Shown here piece by piece: positions 15,155 through 24,900 of a DNA stretch of 64,000 bases. The notes below the pieces were generated by a model. It saw only the letters and a list, made by a program, of their open reading frames with translations. It was not told the origin of the DNA and did no database searches. Both the position numbers and the translations under genes were made by a program. Source of the stretch: Luscinia megarhynchos (lineage: Eukaryota; Chordata; Aves; Passeriformes; Turdidae); contig CM067570.1 in assembly GCA_034336665.1 (NCBI GenBank), forward strand, positions 25,935,002 through 25,999,001. Reading direction: 5' to 3'. Every line of letters begins with the position of its first letter. Position 1 is the stretch's first letter.

Positions 15155-18100
15155 CACTGTAAGACTCACTGCAGAAAAATCAGTTTGCATACTGAAATGT
15201 TAGTCTTTTAGAGAACAGTTTGTGTATTTCACTTATTCTTAAATTCAAAATCAAGCAGTGAGTAGCTCCACTAAGTCTACAATCTCAATAAAATTAATAG
15301 TTACTGCCCGTAAGCTATGCACAGATTCCAGTCCTACCCAACCTAAATCATACCCAGCCTGTTTTATTCAGGGCATAAACATTTTGTTCCAAATGAAACT
15401 TTACACTCAGCTCACAGCCCTGGCTATAAAGTTATATTCTGCCCAGAAAATGACAGCACATATTCATAGCACAGCCAGACTGAGTCCAAACACAATGCAG
15501 CTTCAGTACCAGGCACTCTGTTGTTAGGAATAAAACATTACTGAAGAACCCAAAATAATTTTCTTGTCTCTCCAGTGAGATACACAGAGGAAGATGGCAT
15601 CTGCTAAGGAAACAATGCCACTGACTATACAAAGTACTGATAAATACTCAACGAAATATAAAAAGGAAGGGGAATAAAAACGTAGAGGTCAACAAATTTT
15701 TTTTTACAGAAATTTATAGTAAGTTCAACAAAATTTTTAAACTGAAATTTTTAATAAGTGCTAGGGAGATACCATGAAAATAACCACTTCAACAAACTTC
15801 ACTGCAAGAATAATTTTCAGAAATACAGCTCTGCTTCCCTCTTTGTCCAGAGTGAAGTGAGATTGGCGTGCCTTCATTAGAGGATAGAAAGACAATCGAG
15901 CCAACTTTTTATACATGGTTTCTTTGAGGGTAAAACCATTCACACTGGAGCAAGGCATCTGTGTAATGTCTCAGGGCTTGAAATTTGGGTTCCTTGGCCA
16001 CCAGATGAACACAGCTTCCACTTCCTCACAGGCTGTGGCCACACTGCACAGTGCAGTACCCCACTACTGAAGTTTGCTTGGAAACTGGAAGCACCTGAGC
16101 TGAAACATCACAGAGGTTCATACAAGCTGATTTAGCTAATGGAAAAAAGGCTCTTCCCAGTGGGGTGAAAGCTCTGTGCAGAACCCTGGGGTTTCACAGC
16201 TACACCATCTCTTTACATAGGCACACAGCCCATGAAGCCCCAGCCTGGTGCCCAGGCTGTGCTTGTGCTCTGGTTGTCCATTAGGCATACCAGTGTGCTC
16301 CCCAAGCCAACAGCCTGGTTTCCATCGCCCAGCCTGAGATGTCTGAGACGGCTCCCAACACAAACAAGAAAAATAAACTGCATTTTTATGTTACATTTGA
16401 AAAAAACATAAACTAGCTCTGATAGGTCTAGTAGTGTAGCTCTAGTAAATAAATGTATGTTGGGGTGCAGGTAAGTCTAAGAAAACCCCACCGTTTAATA
16501 TGCAAGATACACAGAGTCACTAATTCGAAACACTGAATTAGAAGAACTGAGTTGAATATCCAAAGGAGATTTTTCCTTGTGTCACCCAATTCACATTTCA
16601 AACAAATTATGTTGAGACACGAAAGTAACTTTAACCAGCAAGAGAGAATTAGATAAAGATTCTTTGGTTCACTCATTTTAATTAATAATTAAAATTATCA
16701 TTACAAAAATAATAATTCAATCTCTATCCAATTCCTTCCACGCTTTACTTTTTGCAGCCCTGTTGAACCACATAAATACAGAAGTATGAAAATACTCCCA
16801 AAGATAAAAGGATATTCTGTTTGCCTTAATTTTCACCTTATACTTTCTGCAAATAATTTACACATTAGACAATGGAATGCTGCCTACCCTGGACATGTAT
16901 GCAGAAGGAAAAGTGGTTCAGTATTGCATATCACAGAACGTAAGCAAGTGAAATGAGGAAAGATTGTATCTTTAATATCTGGTCCCTACCAACACCCAAA
17001 CAAAATTCTTTTGCAATACTGGGGAACAGCTCAAAGGTTCATCAACCACCTCTTCAGGCACAAACCCTCCTGATTAACACACCAGAATCCTCTACAATAT
17101 AAAGACATATTTATATATATCTCATGGTTCTATACAGAAGATTTAGAAATATGTATTTCAAATAACTTGAGAAATAAAGAATGAAGTGTTGCAAACCATT
17201 TTTGTCCAACACTGCTTTTTAAAACTCTACCCAAGACTGCTGTCAGTAAAATGTCCTCACTGAAGCATTTCTCTTTACAAGGACTAATACATTATTTAAA
17301 TGCAGACTTACCAGATACTGTCAAGATCTGTATTTTATTGAGGAAGCCAGTAATATTTTCCTGCTAATAATCAGGAAATATTTCTGAATCTAGAGCTTGT
17401 TCTTTATTATATCTTCAGTTACAAAAGGGAAGGAAAAACCACATTCTTTCTTCATTCATATTCCAGATTATGAGCAAAACTGTCATCTACAGCCCCACAG
17501 TAAATTTTATTTTGTCATCTTCTTTATTCATCTTTTTATCTTCCCTTTCCTGTCCATACTAAGCCCAGGTCTTTGTGGAGCTCTCCCCAGAGAGGCCCAG
17601 ATATTCTCCTCCAGACAAAAACTTAAAAACCTGTTATCAAAATACTTTCCCTGTGATGTCATGATTTTGCATTTATAGGCACTCAATTCTTATACACTGC
17701 TGAGATATAGTATCAGTTCACTAATCAGAAGAAAGAATTAATAGGGGTTTCAAAGCTACAAAGGCAGCATATTCACTCTGATGGGAGCATACAGTTCATA
17801 CTTTGGGGGAGGGGAAGAGAAGAAAGAGTGTTGGCTCTTTCATGAACATAAAAGGGCAGAATTACACATTAGTGTAGCTTCCCCATGTATAGACATTTTT
17901 TTTCTGAAATGCAGTGTAAACTTAAAATCAACCATTAGGTTCTTTAACTAAAGCTCAAATCATCCATGTAAATACTTTTACAGAGGATTATGACCAAGTT
18001 TTTTAAAAATGTGAATTGTTAAAATTTCACAATTAAGAAACAAACCACAATGGGAGAATAGGTTCCTATTCACAAAACAACCAACCAAGCTGGCATCTTT

Positions 18101-18303
18101 AATACCCTTTTAACAAGGCAGAACTGAAATACTGGGAATGCTGTTGCCAGGTCAGAATTGAAGGGAATTGGGTAAACCGTGCAAATGGGCTCTTACAGCA
18201 CCTGCCCAGCCCTTGGCCTGGTACAAATCTGTACTTGCTCCTTCAGTGATGCTTCTTCATCAGGACACAGAAATTACCAACTCACTGAAGTTTTCACAAA
18301 GGC

Positions 18304-18323
18304 AAAAAAAAAAAAAAAAAAAA
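18304..18323 (+). repeat. poly(A) tract, 20 A
   Basis: An uninterrupted A run between ggc and gcctac. The preceding 100 bp is not a recognised retroposon, so it may be a simple mononucleotide repeat. Confidence 0.8.
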
Positions 18324-18643
18324 GCCTACACTTATTAAAAAAATACATTTGAAAGAAAAGAGTTGAGATGCTGAGCATTCTTGATTAATATGTGCTTTAA
18401 TACCAAGATTTTTGACCTTCAGAAGTACCTCCTCTCAGGAAGAAAAAGAAGAGGGGAAAAAACCAAAAACACTCCTCAGAAACGACCACAGAGAGACGCT
18501 GCAGACATCCATCTAAAATAATGGCAGTCAAAGGTCAGGATGATATAGGGAACATCAAGCTTTTCATTTATCAATCTTCCTGAGACCTCTTAGTAAGCAG
18601 AAGCAAGAAAATCAGGGACAATCCAGTCAGAGCGATGCAGAAA

Positions 18644-18667
18644 CTGCCTAAACATGTGTTTAGGCAG
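18644..18667. repeat. perfect inverted repeat, 11-bp arms, 2-nt spacer
   Basis: CTGCCTAAACA and TGTTTAGGCAG are separated by TG. It is a hairpin or dyad in BMPR2 intron 1, about 1.1 kb into the intron. Confidence 0.85.
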
Positions 18668-19751
18668 GATCTTCCTAATAATAACACTAAGTATCTTCAA
18701 CTTTTAAGACCTCACTGAAATATAACATGGAAATTACCATCAGCTTGTTGGGTCATCTTAGCAAGATTCAGCAGTTTTCCCATGAAGATTCACTTACGAA
18801 CTATACCCAGCAGATTCCAAAATAACACGAAGAAAAGCAAGCACTGCAGATTGGATCCCGAATCAGTAAAACGACAGAAAAGTCGTAGGAGTCTTCCAAA
18901 AGTGCTGGAAAATGCATACTGCGAGAACAATTGGTATTCCTGCCTAACAAAGCTGGGTTACACTCGAAGGCTCCAACATGTTAATTTGTCACCGTGACAG
19001 AAAAGCAAAGGATGCCAGACCAACACACATCTCTCTTCCAACACCCTGCATATCTAACACTGAGCTTCCGAACACAATTAAAAATAGGACTAGAGTGTCC
19101 AAATCTATGAGTAAGGATGCTCTTAGCATTTCTGCTTCCAACTTCTTGTTATAAGAAAAGAGTACCCTTCGAGACCTTTCAGCATTTATTAGTAGTGGTT
19201 TTTTCGTGTTCTATAATCACAAATGACAAAAGAAACAGCTCCATATTTGCTTCAGATCTCTCCAAGGGAAAAAAACCCCCACATTACAGTAATTCTGTTA
19301 CAAAACTACAGACCATGTGTAAGGCCCCGAGAAGCACCGATGCTGATAAAATTAAAAATGGCTGTGCCCGAAGATCCCATAGCAAAACAGGCACAGCTCC
19401 GCTGACGATTAAAATATATATTAAAAATTCCTGCATTACCTTACAAAGGGCGAGGTATGCAAAACAAAAAGATTATATATATTTCCAAAACTGAAGTAAG
19501 TTATTAGACAAGAGATGCAGATCTAAGCAAAGCATTCTTACTGAGTGCAGGTCGAGCTCATTTACACAATAAAGCAGATTTTATTCCCCGAGACACTTAA
19601 CGTATCAGGATTTCAAAACTTTTATCAGGCTTCGCGGCTGAAATAGATGCACACACTCCGAAAGGAGGCACAGATGTGCCCGAATACCAGCGGACCCCAC
19701 CCCCTTGCCGCTGCCAAAATGGCCAGTTCGTTCCACCCAGTGGCTACTCAC

Positions 19752-19827
19752 CAGCCGCAGTGCCGAGCAGCAGGGTGGCACTGGAGAGCAGGAGCACCAG
19801 CACAAGGTGCTGCAGTGAGGCAGGCAT
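19752..19827 (-). CDS. BMPR2: BMPR2 exon 1, coding part (start codon and signal peptide)
   Basis: BMPR2 is the type II BMP receptor serine/threonine kinase, a plasma-membrane protein that phosphorylates type I receptors on ligand binding. The minus strand reads ATG (19827-19825) and encodes MPASLQHLVLVLLLSSATLL, then LGTAA plus one base, followed by the donor G|gtgagt at 19751. The coding length of 76 nt and the phase equal those of human BMPR2 exon 1, and the start (M-x-S/A-S-L-Q) and end (TAA) resemble the human signal peptide. The hydrophobic core LVLVLLLSSATLLLG is a typical signal sequence. The ATG has G at -3. Position at the edge of the CpG island and the tandem order after NOP58 support the call. 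The remaining exons lie beyond position 1. Confidence 0.88.
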
Positions 19828-19864
19828 ACCTGGGCAAGCCACGGTTCGAGCCGGCAGGAGAAAA

Positions 19865-19912
19865 ATAAAAAGGGGTAAAAAGAAAAAAAAAGGAAAAAAA
19901 AAAAAAAAAAAG
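19865..19912. repeat. A-rich / T-rich tract in the BMPR2 leader
   Basis: The plus strand is nearly all A, including a run of 19 A just before agccaaaccc. On the BMPR2 strand this is a poly-pyrimidine (mostly T) tract about 40-85 nt upstream of the start codon. It could be a slippage-prone site or a leader element. Confidence 0.8.
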
Positions 19913-19959
19913 CCAAACCCCGAGAGGAAATTCCTCCTGCTTTCGCACAGCCTTCCGTG

Positions 19960-21180
19960 ACTCTCTCGGTTTACAATCCCGTCTGGAAGGGCAAATGGCA
20001 GATGAGAGGAGCCGTCTTCGCTCTTACTCCATTACAGCCGCCTGCCTTCGTGCCCGGGGAGCCGGCAGCGCTCAGCGGACACGGGGGAAGCGCCTGGCTG
20101 TGCCTCCCAGCCCCGAGGCATCTCCCCCGCCGGGGAGGACGGCGGCACGCTCCCGACCCCGCTGGGAACCGGGCTATTTCCCACGCAGCTTCACGACATC
20201 GAAGAAGGCGCCGGGTCGGGAAGGGAACATATCCAGGCGCGCCCACAGCGGTGTCAGTCAGCGCGGGCCCTGCGGGCTGGCCGGGCGCGGAGAGCGAGCT
20301 AGGGGCTCACGGCGGCGGCGCGTCCCATCCCGGCAAAGGTCTCTGTCCTCCGGCCGCCCCTCCTCGCTGCCTCACGCTCCGGGGAAGGCGGCGAGGCCCC
20401 CTGCTCTCACGGCGAGGGCTGCGGCTGCATCCCGGCCCATCTGCCGCCCGCGCCGGGCGGGCTCCTCCGCACTGCCCCGGCCCCCGCCGCAGCACCGACG
20501 CCACCCCCGGCCACCCCGACAAAGGTGGGGCCCGGGGCGGCGAGGCCCCTCCTCGGCGGCTCCAGCTGCGAGCGCACCCGGCCGCTCTCCGCGGGCGAAG
20601 GCCCTTCCCCTCCTCCGCCTGCCGCCCCGAGTTTCCACAGCGCCGGGCAGCCCGGCCCGGCCTCCTCACGCCGGTCTCCGCTCAGCCGCTCCGCGCTGCC
20701 AGCGCCTTCCTCCCCCCGCGCCGGGCTCGCCGGCCAGGGGCCGCTCCGCCTCCTTCCCTGCCCGCCGCCGGCTGCGGGCGGGAGCCGAGCGAGGGCCGGA
20801 GCTCCGCCGCCCGCGCCCCCTCTCGCCCGCCCGCCCCAACAGCACGGGCGGCTCCAGACACAAAGGGGAGTCGCTGCAGCCGCCGGCCCGGGCGCCCGTC
20901 CCGCCGCGCCGCCCCCGCCGCCCGGCCCCGCCCCGCACCATAGAGGTGGCTCCAGGTAGGCAGAGCGGGGCTCCGGGCGGAGCTCCGCCGCCTGAGGGAG
21001 GGGGCGCGGGCCCAGGGCACCGCCCGGGCACGGGGGCTGAGGGCGAGGGGCGGCTCCGAGAGGGGAAGGCGCCGCTAGACCTGCCCGGGAAGGCCGCGGG
21101 AAGGCGGCGAGCGGCCCCGCCGTGCAGCCTGTCTGTGCGAGCGGCTGTCGGCGGGGAGGCGCGAGCTCGGGATTCACAAA
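19960..21180 (-). promoter_or_regulatory. BMPR2: CpG island: BMPR2 promoter and 5' leader
   Basis: About 1.2 kb of very GC- and CpG-rich DNA in an AT-rich surrounding, directly upstream of the BMPR2 start codon. GC boxes are visible (e.g. ccccgcccc at 20926-20934 and cccgcccgcccc near 20826-20836) and no TATA box is evident, as expected for a housekeeping-type CpG promoter. The transcription start cannot be fixed from sequence. The plus strand also has long open frames here, explained by the high GC content. Confidence 0.88.
20024..20230 (-). promoter_or_regulatory. BMPR2: cluster of four upstream ORFs before the BMPR2 start
   Basis: Minus-strand ATGs upstream of the main start open four short frames: 20230-20174 (18 codons, TAG), 20199-20191 (ATG TCG TGA), 20121-20032 (29 codons, TAA) and 20032-20024 (ATG GAG TAA). 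The last two overlap as TAATG. All end before the BMPR2 ATG at 19827. If transcription begins further upstream in the CpG island they would lie in the 5' UTR and could lower or tune translation. The start site is not known, so this is inference. Confidence 0.5.
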
Positions 21181-21370
21181 AAACGCCTGTAACAACAGGA
21201 AAAAAATGTTGAGCAGTCTGTGAGATTGCGTCATGTTTGAACTCGGTGGCCTGCCTGTCAGACACCCCGGAGCTTCGGCCTTGTCCCCGGGGTCAAGCCC
21301 CCGTTATCTGTGTCCCTGGGAGCTCCCCTGGAGCGCTGGCCGTGCCACCTACTGCTGTCCCTCGGTGAGT

Positions 21371-21950
21371 CACGGAAACACGGATCAGTTCGGCTGGAAA
21401 AGAGCTCTGAGATAACGGAATCCAGCCTGTGACCGATCACCACCTGGCAGCCGGACCATGGTGTTATAAGTAAAATCAGTGGCGTTCGTTCCTGTCCTAC
21501 CGTTCTCTCAGGGTGTCAGAGTGATTGGGCGGCTCCTTCCACCTGTCACAGCCCGTGGCGCTGCTGTCACTGCGCTGGCTTCACCCCAAGGTGCCACCAT
21601 GCCCCTCTGGACAACCCACGCCACATTCTGGACCCCTACAAACCTTCAGCAAACATTGATTAATGCATTGAAACACTTTAACCAACCTCCAAAAACAACG
21701 AACTCTCCCCCTGGAGCTACAAAATTATAACAGTTAACTTAGGAAACTAACAAACCCCAACTGCAACAGACATCAACCAAGTTTTACTTACAACAATTGC
21801 ACTAAGTGCTGTGTCCAGTCTATCCTCACACACCCTCGGGGGACGGTGACTCCACCACCTCCCTGGGCAGTCCATTCCAAGAGCTCATCACCCTTTCTCT
21901 GAAGATTTCATTCCTAATGTCCAATCTGAAATCTACTCAGCTCGTATGCC
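21371..21950 (-). mobile_element. CR1 LINE 3' fragment, reverse orientation, interrupted
   Basis: The plus strand reads as the reverse complement of a CR1 3' end. The left part runs from gagtcacggaaacacgg through ggctggaaaagagctctgag to ggaatccagcctgtgacc. The right part contains gacggtgactccaccacc, ctccctgggcagtccattcc and tttctctgaagatttc. These are standard CR1 motifs of birds. The two halves would be contiguous (accatgg|cactaagtgctg) but are split at 21462-21795 by another element. The fragment ends about 200 bp from the BMPR2 CpG island. It has no coding capacity. Confidence 0.8.
21462..21795. mobile_element. 334-bp element with terminal inverted repeats inserted in the CR1 copy (solo LTR or MITE-like)
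   Basis: The ends are TGTTATAAGTAAAA and, inverted, TGTTGTAAGTAAAA (13 of 14 matching). It begins TG and ends CA. Flanks are atgg (21458-21461) and attg (21796-21799), a probable 4-bp target duplication with one change. Removing it restores a continuous CR1 sequence, so it is younger than the CR1 copy. It could be a solo LTR or a non-autonomous DNA transposon; no polyadenylation signal or open frame decides between them. Confidence 0.62.
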
Positions 21951-24900
21951 TTCAGCCACCTGACTCTTCCAAGCAAAACCATTATCTACCTCTTAAATTA
22001 ATGAGATTTTATGATTTCAAAACAAAGATAAAGTGAGCCCCCTTAGCTGTTTGTATGCTTTAACCTTTGCTATAGTGCACAGGATCAAAGAGATAAATTG
22101 AGGGCAGCAGCTGATGGGAGAACTGTGACTGGAACGTAGTGTCTGATGTTCTGGCCTAGCAAGGCTCTTTCAAACAAGTTTTACTGGCTGTAGCATAGAA
22201 AAAAAGATTCCTAAGCACACCCTGCACACCGAAGGCACCTTCCTATCTGGCATCACCAAAGGTTTGATGATGGGAAATGCTTCCCTGTGCCAAAACTCCT
22301 GTAACAGTTTCAAGGGTGGAATACAAGTTCAGAAGTCCAATTTCACACCTTAAAATATTAAAAGCTACTACATAAAGCGGTGTAGTTGCAAGTCAGAGTT
22401 ACAATTTTAGTGATAATAAAAGTTTTCTGCATAATTCCATTCCTCTTCACAAGCCATAACAGATGAAATAGATGTAATCTATTTCTTGATACTGTGATCA
22501 TGAAGAGAATTATTAAATAAATTGTACTAGGATTTTCATCATTGTCATGCTTTAGCCAGGGTCATAGTTTGACATTCCTAGGGTCAAGGTGAATTTATAC
22601 TGATAGTTAGAAAATGTTTTTAAAGTTTCCTAAAATATTTTTACTTCCAATCTATGCAGATCTAACACGGATATTGGCGAGACAATAAAATATAGAATCA
22701 CAGATTGTAATTTGTATTGCTGCTTTCCAGAATTGCAACCACATGTTAACCACAGTATCCTTCCTGCTATTTGTGGAATGTGAATGTCAAGAAATAACCT
22801 TTAGAAGCAACACCAACACCAACTCTCCCCCCCAACAGCTAGAACAGTTTTACCTCCAAGAGAGGGAAAAAATCCCAACACTGATTATTTTTTTACTGCA
22901 GCACCAGAATCCAATGTTCTTCTCTGGTTCCACAGACACCAAACTATGCCACACACCTTCTGCCCAGCAGTACCTACCAATAAAAGAAATGAGATCTACT
23001 TTGTTCAGAGAAAACAAGAACCTTGCCATGTGGGTTGTACAGCACTTTCACTGTTTAGATGGTAAAAGAAAATTACTGTAATTGTTTATGACGTGTATGA
23101 AAACCTGCTCAGCCTGAAGTAAATGACAGAGGTCTCACTTGGTTCTAGTTTGTGCTCATTAATTAATACTAGGAGTTCTTCTCCACAAGAATTTTACAAA
23201 AAACATATTCTGCACTAAAATACTTTTTTTATTATTTCCACAAGATGGATTGGATTTTTGTTCACAGAAACTGCTTCCTTTTCCCACGGTGGTGGGAGGA
23301 AACCAGAGATCCAAACTGTCACAAGCTCACTCATTGTTATGTGTGCTTGGACAAGAACATATTTATAATTCTTCCTGTGATATTGTTTTATCTGTAAGCT
23401 AGGATTTTGCTCTCCTAATATTCAGCAACACCAAGTAAGACCTACAGAAAAGTAATCAGGATATAATGAAAACTTGCAGAGCTGCAGGACAGTAAATCTG
23501 GGGTGCAAGTTCAGGTAAAGGTAGGAGGGAGACAAGAGAAAACATGTCAAATTTACCAAGATTCAGAAGACAATATTCTGACTGAAGTTCAGGAAGAACT
23601 CTGACCAATGAAACAACACTATTGAACTTGCTGCAGATAAGACTGTTAAAAATAAGAGGAGGAAAGACCGTAGGAAGCAGCTGGTCTTTGCAGCTGTGTT
23701 GACTGCTCTCGCAGCCAGCAGGGCAAGGCTGCCCCGGCAGCACGGTCACAGGGAGGGCAGCAGGACAGGGGCAGCAGCCCGGCTCTGGTGGCTGGGAGCT
23801 CCCCAAGCTGCGGGTCAGATACAGCAGGGACGGTGTCTCGCCCTTGGCTGAGGGAGCTCTGAACAGCACAGGCACAAACAGCACGTGGGGGTTGCCCTTT
23901 GCTTCAGTGAGACACAGCGAGGAGAAATGCAGCTGATAGGAGGCTCAGGAGTGTCCCGCTCTGGCTCAGGCTGATGCAGACACAAACATGTTGATATCAC
24001 TGGCAAATTCAACACTGCACGTAAGAGAAATTAAACATGGCCTTGTTAGCAGCATCTCCTTTAAACAACACACATCTTTGTTTTTAATTAACTGCAATAA
24101 GGGAAACTATTTTCATGCTACCAAGAGAGTGTCCAATCAGTGGAAAATAAGATGAACAAAGAATGAAGAAAACTGAAATGGGCTATGAAACAATAGCTTG
24201 AGTTTCATTTCTTTTCAGAAAATCCAATGTTCAGGCACTTTAAAAAGATTTCTCAGGGTAGGTTCACTGTTATCCAAGAGTTTTTCAGCACTGATGCAAT
24301 ATAACTGTTATCATTGTTAGGACTCAGGGGACTGTTCTTTTTGACAGGGCCTTTCATGAAGTCAACAAATCAGTTTAAAACAAACCATAAATTATATTTG
24401 GCTGCCTGTCAGCTTGGCTGGGGTGTTCTCCCAGTGCTGCCGTAAGTGTTGGGGAAAGAATATAACAGCACGTTCAGATATTTAGCTTTTAGGGGATATT
24501 TTGTTCCTAATTTAAAAAGAAAGCATCCCCCTAGCATTGACTCTGATACATAAACATATGTTAGAACAGCCATCAAGATTTTTATGGATTTCCCTACAAA
24601 TAAATACACCCATTCTGGATCCTAAGTGATTGCTTAATAAATACTGGACTCGGTTCAGATCTCCCCAATAAATGTCTGCCACTCATTGCTAAATTAGGGA
24701 ACTGTCAGCAAGATCATCTCCCCAGTCTTGCTCCTGTAACTGTATGTGGAGAGAGAGGTGGCTCCTGATAGATGGGATCCAAGCCTCCTATAGCTCTCTA
24801 GATATTATTAACATCCTGAATTGCAGCCAGAACTCACTGAAAAGACAATAGTGTCTACTTACAGTCTGCTGAGTTAGCAGCTACAGCTTCAGCCAGTGCA

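Larger units (their letters stand above)
1..19751 (-). other. BMPR2: BMPR2 intron 1 (5' part)
   Basis: This begins at the exon 1 donor (19751) and runs off the left edge. Intron 1 of human BMPR2 is very long, so the absence of exon 2 is expected. The open frames here are short, scattered on both strands and unrelated to any family I recognise. Noted inside: a GC-rich islet at 11585-11830, a somewhat CpG-rich segment at 8330-8660, a perfect inverted repeat at 18644-18667 and low-complexity A tracts. Confidence 0.8.

Noticed and set aside
16130..16360. 75-codon minus-strand frame in a GC-richer patch of BMPR2 intron 1
   Set aside because: Not similar to any BMPR2 exon or other protein I know, and no matching splice sites in the expected phase.
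19605..19916. Minus-strand 103-codon frame overlapping the BMPR2 start in another frame
   Set aside because: It begins with TTG, not ATG, and its N-terminus is just the T-rich tract. The true signal-peptide frame begins at 19827.
19957..21212. Long plus-strand open frames of 328 and 405 codons, and several minus-strand ones up to 275 codons, in the CpG island
   Set aside because: The GC-rich sequence lacks stop codons in all frames. The products are low-complexity Arg/Pro/Ala strings without any domain, and overlap each other and the BMPR2 leader.
22683..22710. atagaatcacagattg resembling the start of a reverse-oriented CR1
   Set aside because: No further CR1 sequence follows; too short to call.
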